From: Verrucomicrobiota bacterium
GTDB lineage: Bacteria > Verrucomicrobiota > Verrucomicrobiia > Verrucomicrobiales > DEV007
Reading direction: 5' to 3'
NCBI GenBank assembly: GCA_018970725.1
Contig: JAGWVU010000010.1
Location: 58,125 to 122,124, forward strand
DNA: 64,000 bases
Part shown: piece after piece, positions 55,878 to 64,000 of the stretch
Position numbering within the stretch: position 1 is the stretch's first letter
Layout: every line of letters starts with the position of its first letter
The notes under the pieces: model-generated
The model's input: the letters and a program-made list of their open reading frames with translations, nothing else
The model's database searches: none
Told to the model about the DNA's origin: nothing
Made by a program: the position numbers and the translations under genes

Positions 55878-56729
55878 TCAGGTGGAAGCCACATTGGGCG
55901 ATGGATTTTGGGGTGAACTTCCGGAGGCCTGGGGAGGCTGAACGTCCAGTTCCACCGTCGGAGGAAGGCCGGTGGTGTCTTTCTGTTCTTCATCGGGAAA
56001 AACCACCTTGATGTCGTGGAGTCCCCTGGCGCGCCACTCCTCCTCCGTGACCAACCAGTTTTTCACGAACAGGCCGACGGACCGACGGCTCGCCTCCCGC
56101 ACGGAATCGATGGATTCCCCGCTCCGGGCGCGTTCCTCCAGCTTGTCGGTCAGGCCCTTGCGCAGTTCCTCCAGGCTGAGGTCCTGATGATATTTGCTGA
56201 ACCAATAACCCTTGAGAGCGGATTCCATCGCCCGGCTGTCGAACGCCACCGGCAGGGTGGGCTCAAGCCCGGGAGCCACGACGACGAGGCTCCGCTGATT
56301 GGGCGGCCCCTCCTCGCGCAACCTCCAGACGCCATCCAGCTTGATGTGATACCGGAACGTGGCCCGGGTTTTGAGGGTCACCTCGGTATCGAAAAAAGGG
56401 ACTTTGAATCCGGCCACGATGAGTTCGGTGCGCCGGTCGAAAACCTCTTCCCCCTCCTTCACGGCCACCTCGAGAATGTTCCCGTTGGTGCCGACGATTT
56501 TTCCGACGTGCTCACGGAAGCTCTCGTCGATGTTCTGCTTCAAGATCTGGTCCGCCACCTTGCGGACGTGGAACTTGGCGAACTCCGCGATCATGGGCGG
56601 TCCGAGCAACATCGCCGCGATGGTGGCTCCGGCCAACACAAAGAGGATGACCAGCGCTTGGAAGCAGGCCGCGCCGCAACCCCGGTGGGGAGCCGCGGGC
56701 GGGGCGACGGATGGATTCGGGGCACTCAT
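55878..56729 (-). CDS. Membrane-anchored hypothetical protein
   Basis: A 283-residue protein with a proline-rich N-terminus, one membrane helix (ACFQALVILFVLAGATIAAM, about residues 20-42) and a large domain, likely outside the cytoplasm. The domain has a helical start (AKFHVRKVADQILKQNIDESF), beta strands, and the segment LKGYWFSKYHQDLSLEELRKG, then a proline/glutamine-rich tail. I do not recognise the family; a DUF4230-like fold was considered without firm support. Its start overlaps the stop of the uracil-DNA glycosylase gene (ATGA), so the two are co-expressed. Confidence 0.6.
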   Translation of the reverse strand: MSAPNPSVAPPAAPHRGCGAACFQALVILFVLAGATIAAMLLGPPMIAEFAKFHVRKVADQILKQNIDESFREHVGKIVGTNGNILEVAVKEGEEVFDRRTELIVAGFKVPFFDTEVTLKTRATFRYHIKLDGVWRLREEGPPNQRSLVVVAPGLEPTLPVAFDSRAMESALKGYWFSKYHQDLSLEELRKGLTDKLEERARSGESIDSVREASRRSVGLFVKNWLVTEEEWRARGLHDIKVVFPDEEQKDTTGLPPTVELDVQPPQASGSSPQNPSPNVAST

Positions 56730-57628
56730 GCGGTGAAGAAGGCGCGTTGCTTGGGGGAGATCGGAAGTTGCAACCGTTCCATCACGAGCAGCAGGTCTTC
56801 CCAGACCTTGCGTCGCTCGGAGAGGTTCGTGTTGCGCAACAAGTAAGACGGATGAAACGTCACCATCAGCGGAACTTCCCCCAGGGAATGGAACTGATTC
56901 CGCAACCGGCCCACCGGTTCCTCCGACCCGAGGAGGCCACAGGCCGCCGTCGCACCGAGGGCGACGATCACTTCCGGTTTCACGATCTCGATTTCCGCCA
57001 GCACAAAGTCCAGGCAGGCCGCCATCTCCTCACGGGTCGGTTTGCGGTTCGATTCGCCCTGGTTCGGCACGGCGGGGCGGAATTTCACGATGTTGGTGAT
57101 GTAAGTCTCCTCCCGCTGCAACCCCATGGCCGCAATCATCCGGGTGAGCAGCTGACCCGCCGGTCCGACAAACGGTTCCCCCTGGCGCTCCTCCTCCGCG
57201 CCCGGCGCCTCACCGACGAACATGAGCCGCGCATCCGGATTGCCCGTGGAAAAGACCCGCGTCTCCCGCAAGGAGTCGAGCGCCCGGACCTCCGGACAAT
57301 CCGCGACCCGCTCCGCGAGCCACCGCAACTTTTCCCCTTTGGAGGCTCCCGGGGCCACGAGTTTGGGCGGGGACGGCGGGACGGTGACCGGACCGCCGGG
57401 CCGGGCGGGTTCGGCCGTGACCCGGGGTTCCGGTGGCGCAACTTCCTTCGGCGGCGCGGGAGCCGGTTTCCCGGGCGCGGGCCGCGCGGCCACGAGCACC
57501 TTGGGAAGGTCTCGCAACTCCTTCCGGGCCTTCGGGCTGAGCCAGACCCACTCCTCTCCCCCGGCACGACGCTCCTCCAAGTGCCGCACGAGGGCCGCCA
57601 AAGCGTCATGGACCGGGGACGAAGGCAT
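56726..57628 (-). CDS. Family 4-like uracil-DNA glycosylase with missing Fe-S cysteines
   Basis: A 300-residue DNA repair enzyme. The first 90 residues are a proline-rich extension; the glycosylase domain follows with motif A GEAPGAEEERQGEPFVG (139-155), ITNIVKFRP, and HPSYLLRN (259-266). Family 4 enzymes hold a 4Fe-4S cluster with four cysteines. Here the first is C111 and the last C205, but the second position is valine 114 (CPEV) and the third is phenylalanine 183 (VKFRP). The cluster is therefore probably absent. Activity on uracil remains likely from the intact catalytic motifs. UdgX is excluded because its KRRIH motif is missing. Confidence 0.88.
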   Translation of the reverse strand: MPSSPVHDALAALVRHLEERRAGGEEWVWLSPKARKELRDLPKVLVAARPAPGKPAPAPPKEVAPPEPRVTAEPARPGGPVTVPPSPPKLVAPGASKGEKLRWLAERVADCPEVRALDSLRETRVFSTGNPDARLMFVGEAPGAEEERQGEPFVGPAGQLLTRMIAAMGLQREETYITNIVKFRPAVPNQGESNRKPTREEMAACLDFVLAEIEIVKPEVIVALGATAACGLLGSEEPVGRLRNQFHSLGEVPLMVTFHPSYLLRNTNLSERRKVWEDLLLVMERLQLPISPKQRAFFTA

Positions 57629-57759
57629 CCCTGACCAATCGGCGGATTGCGAAGCGGATCAACCAACTTCTTGGGGAATGACCGGGAAAAACCGGCGACG
57701 GGCGGCTGCCTCACTTTCCGTTTTGACATCGCCGGAGTGTCGAACGAGGGATCGGGGCG

Positions 57760-59439
57760 ATGACGCACGACCCCAGTGTAACTTATGTGATTGGCCACAA
57801 GAACCCGGATACGGACGCCATTTGCGCGGCGATCGGCTACGCGGATCTGTTGCAGCGGACCCGCATGCCCAAGGCCGTGGCGGCTCGTTGTGGTTCCATC
57901 ACCGCCCGCACGGAGTGGGTGCTGCGCAAGGCCGGCGTGCCCGTCCCCGAACTGGTCATGGATGTCCGTTTGACCGTCGGTTCGATCTGCCAGAAGGGCA
58001 TCGTCAGCGCCGCGCCCCATGAATCGTTCTTCGACATCTATCAACGGATGCTCTGGGGCGGCTACCGCAGCATTCCCATCGTGGAAGGGGAAAACCAGCT
58101 CAACGGGATGCTTTACCTGACGGAACTCCTCAAGCTGTTGCTCCCGGTGGGCGAAAGCCCAGAGCGGATGCGCGTGGTCCGGACCAGCCTCGGGAGCATG
58201 GAGCGGGCCATGGACAGCAAACTCTGGTTTGCCGACGGGCAGCGGGACGCGGAGAGGGACTTCATCCTCATGGTGGCCGCCTCCAGCCCGGAAATCATGC
58301 GGGATCGCATCACCCGGTTTCCCCACGAGCAGGTCGTGGTGGTCACGGGGGACCGAGAGAACATCCAGCATCTGGCGGTCGAATCCGGCGTCTGCTGCCT
58401 CGTGATCACCGGCGGCTTCGAAATGTCCCCGGAGATCCGGGAATCCGCCCGGGAAAAGGGCGTGGCCATTCTCACCACGCGGCACGACACCGCCAGCACG
58501 ATCCAGTTCATCCGGGGTTCCCGCCGCATCAGTGAAGCGGTGTCCAAAGATTTCATCCGGTTCGAATCCAACGTCCTCGTGAATTCCATCCAACAGGAAA
58601 TCCGGGAGACCTCCCAAGCCCTGTTCCCGGTGATCGACCACGAGTCCGGCCAACTCATCGGCGTCTTTTCAAGGTCCGACCTCATCGAGCTGCCCCGCCC
58701 CCAACTGATTCTCGTGGACCACAACGAATTCTCCCAGGCGGTCACGGGCGCGGAGGAAGCCAACATCCTCGAGGTGATCGACCACCACCGGCTCAGCGGG
58801 AATCTCGTCTCCAAGGAACCGATCCGCTTCATCAACCTGCCGGTGGGCTCCACCTCGACCATCGTCGGGCGCCTGTTCTGGGATCAGGGCCTGATCCCTT
58901 CCAAGTCCATCGCCACCTGCCTCTGCGCCGGCCTGATCTCGGACACCCTGAAACTCACCTCGCCGACCTCCACCCCGGAGGACAAAAAACTGCTCGACTG
59001 GCTCTCCAAAATCGCTGACCTCAACGTGGACCAATTCGCCAAGGATTTCTTCGCCGCGGGCTCCGTGCTCAACAGCTCCAGCCCGACCGAAGCCGTTTCC
59101 AGCGACCGCAAGGAATACGAGGAAGCCGGTTACCGGATCAGCATCTCCCAAATCGAGGAACTCGGCCTCCATCATCTCTGGGATGCCGTGCCGTCGCTGC
59201 AGGCGGAATTGCGCTCCCTTATCAAGCAGCGCAACCTCGACCTCGCCTGCTGTATGGTCACGGACATCGGCCAGCACTTCAGCATTCTCCTCATGGAAGG
59301 ACCGGACCCGCTTCTCGCTCGCGTGGATTACCCCAAACGGGACCATGGCATTTTCGAAATGGACGGGGTCGTGAGCCGGAAAAAGCAACTTTTCCCCTGG
59401 CTCAGCCGCCTCCTCGCGGCCGTGCCGCGCAGCGCCTGA
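57760..59439 (+). CDS. CBS domain-containing manganese-dependent inorganic pyrophosphatase
   Basis: A 559-residue family II pyrophosphatase with regulatory insert. The DHH catalytic part is split: GHKNPDTDAIC (12-22) at the start and VDHNE (about 318) plus DHHR (about 340) later; the DHHA2 domain is at about 440-555. Between them lie CBS1 (about 65-120), a DRTGG domain (about 185-255, VVVVTGDRENIQHLAVESG) and CBS2 (about 260-310). In characterised enzymes the CBS pair binds AMP, ADP or diadenosine polyphosphates and controls activity. GAGGGA nine bases before the ATG is a good ribosome binding site. Confidence 0.93.
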   Translation: MTHDPSVTYVIGHKNPDTDAICAAIGYADLLQRTRMPKAVAARCGSITARTEWVLRKAGVPVPELVMDVRLTVGSICQKGIVSAAPHESFFDIYQRMLWGGYRSIPIVEGENQLNGMLYLTELLKLLLPVGESPERMRVVRTSLGSMERAMDSKLWFADGQRDAERDFILMVAASSPEIMRDRITRFPHEQVVVVTGDRENIQHLAVESGVCCLVITGGFEMSPEIRESAREKGVAILTTRHDTASTIQFIRGSRRISEAVSKDFIRFESNVLVNSIQQEIRETSQALFPVIDHESGQLIGVFSRSDLIELPRPQLILVDHNEFSQAVTGAEEANILEVIDHHRLSGNLVSKEPIRFINLPVGSTSTIVGRLFWDQGLIPSKSIATCLCAGLISDTLKLTSPTSTPEDKKLLDWLSKIADLNVDQFAKDFFAAGSVLNSSSPTEAVSSDRKEYEEAGYRISISQIEELGLHHLWDAVPSLQAELRSLIKQRNLDLACCMVTDIGQHFSILLMEGPDPLLARVDYPKRDHGIFEMDGVVSRKKQLFPWLSRLLAAVPRSA

Positions 59440-59467
59440 CCCCCGGGCCCGGCTTTTCCGCCGCCTC

Positions 59468-59884
59468 TCAGATCTCGAATTGGACCGGCTGCTCCCGTTC
59501 CAGCAGGGAGGCAATGGTTTGGGTCTGGAGAAAGGCGCGGATTTGGGCGTCGAGTTCCCGCAGGGTTTCCTCGAGTCCGCGGACTCCCGGGCCTTCGGCG
59601 GAGCGGGCGATTTCCAAGGAAGTCCAGGGACCGTCCAGAAGTTGGATGACCTCCGCAAGGGTGATGGTGGAGGCACGGCGGCCCAGCCGGTAACCACCCC
59701 CGAGCCCGCGCTTGGAGACCAGCAGATCCGCCCGGCGCAGGATGAGGAGAATCTGTTCGAGATATTTCAGGGGAATCCCTCCGGACTCGGCGATCTCTTG
59801 GATCTGCACGGGGCCGCCGGGATCCCGGGAGGCGAGCAGAGCCAAGGCCCGCACCGCATACTCAGCCCTCTTGGAGATTCTCAT
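59468..59884 (-). CDS. Rrf2 family regulator without Fe-S cysteines
   Basis: A 138-residue transcription factor starting MRISKRAEYAVRALALLASR, the typical Rrf2/IscR winged-helix beginning, followed by IPLKYLEQILLILRRADLLVSKRGLGGGYRLGR, seen in two parts. The loop where IscR and NsrR have three cysteines reads SAEGPGVRGLEETLREL with none, and the protein has no cysteines at all. It is therefore not an Fe-S sensor of the IscR type; CymR-like or other ligand control is possible. Its target may be the neighbouring membrane gene or a distant set. Confidence 0.88.
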   Translation of the reverse strand: MRISKRAEYAVRALALLASRDPGGPVQIQEIAESGGIPLKYLEQILLILRRADLLVSKRGLGGGYRLGRRASTITLAEVIQLLDGPWTSLEIARSAEGPGVRGLEETLRELDAQIRAFLQTQTIASLLEREQPVQFEI

Positions 59885-59995
59885 GATCCATCCATTTCGC
59901 GGTTTTCACCATCCTGCAAGCCATGCTTCCGGACTATGCCGGGTCACGATGCAAATTCGGTCGACGAAAGGCGTCTCCTGCCCTAAGCGGTTTTC

Positions 59996-60454
59996 ATGAG
60001 CGAAGAACCTGTGCCTGCACCGAGGATCCCCCTTTCCGAGGATCAAATTTTCTTCCGGAACCAGATGTATCAACTCCTCGGTTGGGGCTTCGCCCTGATC
60101 CTGCTGGAGGCCACCGTGATCCTGAACGACCAGGTCCATTTCAGCGTGGTTGGCGATCCCCCGGCAGGACAGGTTCAGGCCTTGCACCCGGAACGGGCCG
60201 CCATGGTCATCAGGGAAACCAAAATCGTCATTTTCTTCATCGTCTGCCTCACCGTCGGTTGGGCATGGCGGGCCTTCACGGTGCGCTGCCGCCTTCCCAT
60301 CCACCCCACCGTCCCGGACTGGAACGAAACGATCGTCGGCGTCGTCATCGTGGCCTGCGTCCAGGTCTTCATCATCCACGAAATCGCGGGAGTCGGCTGG
60401 GGCCGCATCATCCCCGCCTTTTTCGCGGCCAATTCCGGGGGCTCGGCCCCGTGA
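59996..60454 (+). CDS. Small membrane protein
   Basis: A 152-residue protein with three hydrophobic helices (MYQLLGWGFALILLEATVIL; KIVIFFIVCLTVGWAWRAF; ETIVGVVIVACVQVFIIHEI). The loops are short and charged. No family recognised. It is divergent from the Rrf2 gene with 110 bp between, so it could be a target of that regulator; this is inference. It is convergent with the next gene, eight bases apart. Confidence 0.65.
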   Translation: MSEEPVPAPRIPLSEDQIFFRNQMYQLLGWGFALILLEATVILNDQVHFSVVGDPPAGQVQALHPERAAMVIRETKIVIFFIVCLTVGWAWRAFTVRCRLPIHPTVPDWNETIVGVVIVACVQVFIIHEIAGVGWGRIIPAFFAANSGGSAP

Positions 60455-60461
60455 ACTCTCT

Positions 60462-60953
60462 TCATAGATAGCCCGCCCGATGCAACGCCATCTGCAATTC
60501 GCGCTGGAAGGCCACAGCGTCGGTCTCGGATGGACGGTAACCGGGTTTGTCCGTTTCCAGCCCGAGACGCCCCGCCTGATCGATGGACCAGCGCCCGCCC
60601 GCCCCGTCGCTGAACGTCACCTGTCCGCTGGCGAGCATTCCGGGCCGGGCGATGGCGTCCACGCCAAGCCGCAGCTTCCCGCCGGAGGGCAGGTCCCCGG
60701 CCCCGGTTTCCTCGTCATCGGACGGTTCCTCCCCGTCCAGCGCAACCGGATCCGCAACCGGGTTGGCGGCGGGGACTGGAGCGGGGTTGCGGTCCTTGAG
60801 GGAAACCTGCAGACCGGCCACCAGCAGCCGCGCCTCCATGTAGGTCATGGGCAATCCCAGTTCCTGACCGATACGTTTGTGAATCTCGTTCAGGGAAAGG
60901 CCCTCGGCGGCCCATTCCCGAATCTTTTGCTCCTGCGATGCGCTTGCTTTCAT
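60462..60953 (-). CDS. Hypothetical protein with helix-turn-helix-like N-terminus
   Basis: A 163-residue protein. The first 55 residues (EQKIREWAAEGLSLNEIHKR, then MTYMEARLLVAGLQVSL) look like a helix-turn-helix. A proline-rich and acidic linker follows, and the last 70 residues form a beta-rich domain (GKLRLGVDAIARPGMLASGQ, then SDGAGGRWSIDQAGRLGLET). I know the general form from Verrucomicrobiota genomes but not a function. DNA binding is possible but unproven. Confidence 0.65.
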   Translation of the reverse strand: MKASASQEQKIREWAAEGLSLNEIHKRIGQELGLPMTYMEARLLVAGLQVSLKDRNPAPVPAANPVADPVALDGEEPSDDEETGAGDLPSGGKLRLGVDAIARPGMLASGQVTFSDGAGGRWSIDQAGRLGLETDKPGYRPSETDAVAFQRELQMALHRAGYL

Positions 60954-61104
60954 CTTCCATCCTCACCATGAACCGGGAAGCGCGGAAAAAAAAGTCATGT
61001 TTTCTTCCAGCATCGGCTTGCCCGTTCGGTCCGGAGAACGGAGTGTCAGGAGGAGTCGCTCCGCGGAGCCACCGCGCCCGACCGAACACCCGCTTGTTTT
61101 CGTC

Positions 61105-63096
61105 ATGTTGAAAGCCATTAAAATCCTGTTCGGCCTCCTCGTCCTCTGCGTTGTGGCAGCGGGCGGGCTGGCCTACTTTTTCCGGGACAAAATCACTGAC
61201 GCGGTCCAGGTCCGGATCAAAGCGGATTTGGCGGACGAAGGGATCTTCGCCGATTGGCGGTTGGAACCGATCGCGTTGGGTCCGGATCTGGTTGTCAAGG
61301 CCCGGGACATCAAGACCTTCCGGGACAGCAGCCGCAAGGTGACCGGTGCGGAACTCTCGAATCTGGACATCCATGTGCACCTTTTGCCGACCCTGACCGG
61401 GAAGAAGCTGCAGGCCGCTTTCGTGATCCAGGACGCCACCCTGACCTTGTCCGATCTGCAACCGAAGTCCGCCGGAGAGGCCGGGAAAGGGGAGAAGCCG
61501 GCGGAGCGGCCGGAAGAACCCGTTTCCCTCACCGGATGCAACCTGAACGCGGAACTCACAGCTACCCAATGGCGGGTGGCGTCCTCGAGCCTTCTCTTCC
61601 AAGGAGTCCGCTTCTCTCTCAGCGGGGTTTCCGATCTGCCACGCAAGGCAGGCGGGCCGCGCAAGCCGCTCATTAGAACCGTGGAAGTCGAGGACCCGGG
61701 CGCCGCGGCCGAACCCAGCTCCCTTGATTTCTCCGCGCTGCTTCCCGTGGCCCGGGCCTTGGACTACCGCAAGGCCGGGTTCAAACCGGAAATCAAGATC
61801 AGTTACAGCGCCGCTCTGGACCGGGACGCCGCCTGGAACATCGACGTCAAAGCCGAAACCATTTCGTTCCCGAGCCGGGACCGGAACCTCACGATCACCA
61901 CCCAGTCGCTCATCCGCCACGATGCCTCCGGCGAGATCCGGTCCCTCGTGATCAAGGAAGGGGAAGCCATGGCAGAGGGAAATGCCACGATCGACAAAGG
62001 CGCGGAGTCGCTCAACGTCAGCTCGATCACCTCGAACCTCGATTGGGTGGGCCTACTGCGGGATTTCCCCATGTTGGGCCGCTCCCTGGATTCCTACCGT
62101 ATCACCTCCAACCCAAGCGCGGAACTCGCCGGGGTCTGGTCGTTCGTGAAACCAAAGGAATCGGCCATGAGCGGTTCCATCCGGGGCCTCCACGGCACCT
62201 ACGAACCCCCTCTGGCGCCCGGAGCGCAGCGGGAACCCGGCTTCGTGCCCCTCGCCCTTAAGGATGCCGAGGCCGCCGTCCAAATCAGCGGGGGCAGCTT
62301 CGAGTTCAAGGACGGATTCGCCACCCTGGCGGAGGGACCGATCCGGTTTGAACTCCGCTTCCAGCCGTTCGATGCCGGCGTCCTGCCATGGAATTTGGGG
62401 TTGGTCGGGGAAAATCTCGCCTTGGCGCCGCTGACCTCCGTCTTCGCCGGAACCCCCGTCGAGGGAACCGCCAACCTCCGGTTCGAGGGAAGCGGCGACC
62501 TCAAACCGAAGGCTCTCAACGGGCAGGGCGGCGCGCAGATCACCGCCTCCAAGGTCCTCAAGATGCCGCTGGTCTCCCCCTTGCTCGACCTGCTCTCCAC
62601 CCTCAACCCGAGCCTTGGGAAAGCCGATTCCGAGCGGCTCGACGCCTCCTTCACGATCAAGGACGGGGTGGTGACGACAGACGATCTCAAGGTGGCACTC
62701 CCGGCCCTGCAGGTGAACGCCTCGGGCACAATCGACCTGCAGACGGAGGAAACCAAGTTCCAAGCCAACGCGAGCCTCCGAGGGGGGCTGCAACGTCTCA
62801 TCCCGGGCCTTCCCGAGGCTCTGGCCATCGAAGGCGGCGGGCCGCTCAAGAAGGTCCACTGGAGCTTCAAAAATTTCCAGGCAGCCAATCCTCTCATCGA
62901 TCGCCTGCGGGGCGGAGCCCAGCCTCCGGGCGGACCGACGGTTCCCGCGCCCCCCGCCAATCCGCCGGGGCCCGGCCCACAAACGGTCCTGCCCGCCAAA
63001 GCGGAGGATCTGCTGCGGACGGTGGATCAGATCGGGGGGATGATCAAGGGCCTGAAAGCAGAGCCCAAGCCCGCGCCCCAGCCCCCGGCTCCATAA
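61105..63096 (+). CDS. AsmA-like envelope protein
   Basis: A 663-residue protein with an N-terminal membrane anchor (MLKAIKILFGLLVLCVVAAG) and a long repetitive beta-rich region, the pattern of AsmA/YhjG/TamB-type proteins that span the periplasm and move phospholipids to the outer membrane. Typical segments are AELSNLDIHVHLLP, VEGTANLRFEGSGDLK, LNGQGGAQITASKVLKMPL and VNASGTIDLQTEETKFQAN. The C-terminus is proline-rich. ATG 61105 places the anchor first. Confidence 0.78.
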   Translation: MLKAIKILFGLLVLCVVAAGGLAYFFRDKITDAVQVRIKADLADEGIFADWRLEPIALGPDLVVKARDIKTFRDSSRKVTGAELSNLDIHVHLLPTLTGKKLQAAFVIQDATLTLSDLQPKSAGEAGKGEKPAERPEEPVSLTGCNLNAELTATQWRVASSSLLFQGVRFSLSGVSDLPRKAGGPRKPLIRTVEVEDPGAAAEPSSLDFSALLPVARALDYRKAGFKPEIKISYSAALDRDAAWNIDVKAETISFPSRDRNLTITTQSLIRHDASGEIRSLVIKEGEAMAEGNATIDKGAESLNVSSITSNLDWVGLLRDFPMLGRSLDSYRITSNPSAELAGVWSFVKPKESAMSGSIRGLHGTYEPPLAPGAQREPGFVPLALKDAEAAVQISGGSFEFKDGFATLAEGPIRFELRFQPFDAGVLPWNLGLVGENLALAPLTSVFAGTPVEGTANLRFEGSGDLKPKALNGQGGAQITASKVLKMPLVSPLLDLLSTLNPSLGKADSERLDASFTIKDGVVTTDDLKVALPALQVNASGTIDLQTEETKFQANASLRGGLQRLIPGLPEALAIEGGGPLKKVHWSFKNFQAANPLIDRLRGGAQPPGGPTVPAPPANPPGPGPQTVLPAKAEDLLRTVDQIGGMIKGLKAEPKPAPQPPAP

Positions 63097-63453
63097 CCCA
63101 CCCGTCCCGGCGTTGAGGGATTGCGGGCGTCCCTCATGCAAGGTTCACCAACCGTAAAGCGGGATGATTGTTCTGCTCTCACCTTGTTGAGAGCGGAACC
63201 GACATCCGAACCTAAAAAGGAACAGGGGGAACCACGGCCCCCCCCGAATACACGGAACCGCAGCGGGAGGGTGCTTGAAAAGCCGATCACCCCTTGGGTG
63301 AATGCCAACAACGAGCCTATCCCGTTCAGGTTCAGTGTGCTCCGTGTCTTCCGCGGGCGGTCATTCCCGTTTTGTAACCATTCAGATCCTTTGAGGCAAC
63401 ATTTCGTGAAAAAACGACTTGTACTATGAGAAATCAGGTATTCTTTACGAGTC
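63097..63453. other. Intergenic region before the IS66 remnant
   Basis: No gene seen. TGAGGGA (63114-63120) pairs with TCCCTCA (63130-63136), and GCTCTCA (63175-63181) pairs with TGAGAGC (63188-63194); neither has a T tract. ACACGGA (63250-63256) faces TCCGTGT (63341-63347), recalling the CACGGA hairpin near 53.5 kb. The left end of the IS66 element should lie here, but I cannot fix its inverted repeat. Confidence 0.5.
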
Positions 63454-64000
63454 GTGGAAGGCAAATGCCCCAGTCGCGACGTGTTGATCCAGATGGCAAA
63501 GGAGAACCCCGAGGCCGTTGCCGATTTGATCATCGCCTTGTGGGCGCGGGTCGATGCCTTGGAGGCCAAGGTCGCCGAATTGACCAAGAACAGTCGCAAC
63601 AGCAGCAAGCCTCCCTCCTCGGACAAGCACGGCCCCAATCGTCCGCAGCGCTCGGCCAAGGGCGAAGCGAAGCGCAAGCCCGGCGGACAGGCTGGACACA
63701 AGGGAAGCACGCTGGAGATGCGCCTTGACTGATTCTCAACCTTTACCGGGGCATCATTTCCATGGGATACGATGTCAATCCGGAACCGGCAGTGATTGAA
63801 GGCAAGAGAGGTCGGCCCAAGCGAGGCAAGGCCCTCAACTTGCTGGATCGTTTCCAGGACCGGGAGGCTGAAGTCATGGGTTTCTTTCTGTGCGAGAGCA
63901 TCCCGTTCGACAACAACCAAGCCGAGCGCGACCTTCGCATGATCAAGGCCAAGCTGAAGATCAGCGGATGCTTCCGATCCGCCGAAGGGGCGGCGGCGTT
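63454..64000 (+). pseudogene. IS66 family transposase with its middle deleted
   Basis: From GTG 63454 the frame encodes the N-terminal part of an IS66 TnpC-type transposase: LIIALWARVDALEAKVAELT, then NSRNSSKPPSSDKHGPN and KRKPGGQAGHKGSTL, ending at a stop at 63732. Immediately after, in another frame, the C-terminal part appears: LYRGIISMGYDV, KALNLLDRF, and SIPFDNNQAERDLRMIKAKL holding the last catalytic glutamate, continuing to the window edge. Around 300 residues with the first catalytic aspartates are missing between them. The element cannot make an active transposase. The right end lies outside the window. Confidence 0.85.

Noticed and set aside
55446..55916. A 156-codon open frame between the helicase and the membrane-anchored gene
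   Set aside because: No recognisable motif, no ribosome binding site and a hairpin inside; other frames in the same place are equally open.
59444..59460. Terminator between the pyrophosphatase and Rrf2 genes
   Set aside because: CCGGGCCCGG followed by CTTTT is a palindrome with no loop and a short T run; not strong enough to call.

Overview
The window is a GC-rich stretch of bacterial chromosome whose gene content points to the Verrucomicrobiota (PVC superphylum). The evidence is a set of Verru_Chthon cassette prepilins, PVC-type dehydrogenases with a C-terminal cytochrome c, a planctomycete-type DUF1549/DUF1553 cytochrome next to a DUF1501 protein, a DUF1080 domain, a Tat-exported Gfo/Idh/MocA oxidoreductase, and a two-heme cytochrome c peroxidase. 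Most of the window is core-like chromosome; the interval from about 53.1 to 55.9 kb and the right edge are accessory and decayed.

1-10.5 kb: partial ABC exporter, SanA-like DUF218 protein overlapping a TPR protein, secreted proline-rich protein, alaS, rRNA pseudouridine synthase, proBA (overlapping genes, preceded by a divergent tRNA-Arg(CCG)), and a lipoprotein. 10.5-17.2 kb: fused membrane/spermidine-synthase-like protein, a 74-bp tandem repeat, and a three-gene MotA/TolQ/ExbB plus two ExbD/MotB-like cluster, the most system-like and least explained locus here. 17.4-24.1 kb: GNAT acetyltransferase with a small membrane protein, monoacylglycerol-lipase-like hydrolase, GreA/GreB-like protein, a coupled pair of membrane proteins, a DUF1080-esterase fusion and a ceramidase-like enzyme.

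24.4-33.4 kb is rich in central metabolism: pgk, gapA and GTP-type pckG lie around a cytochrome c peroxidase and an FHA protein whose stop codon overlaps the start of a large HEAT/cytochrome c dehydrogenase. A strong terminator after pckG separates it from prepilin-like cassette proteins B, C and D. Next come an oxidoreductase ending in a strong terminator, an acidic protein, rsfS, an eroded dehydrogenase pseudogene and an EF-hand protein.

39.6-44.9 kb holds two large PAS sensory proteins, one a hybrid histidine kinase and one without any output domain. 45-51.6 kb carries an FKBP isomerase, a YpsA-like protein, an Hsp33 homologue and the coupled DUF1549/DUF1501 pair. 51.6-53 kb is an SGNH-hydrolase relative without its usual catalytic serine. 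53.1-55.9 kb is an accessory patch: a duplicated helicase fragment, hairpin repeats, a fused remnant of a toxin-antitoxin locus, a lone phage-like SNF2 helicase and 430 bp without genes. 55.9-63.1 kb returns to core-like genes (uracil-DNA glycosylase, CBS-type pyrophosphatase, Rrf2 regulator, AsmA-like protein). The window ends in an IS66 transposase with its middle deleted.

All calls come from reading the sequence and recognising motifs; no database search was run. No CRISPR array, rRNA or intact mobile element was seen.
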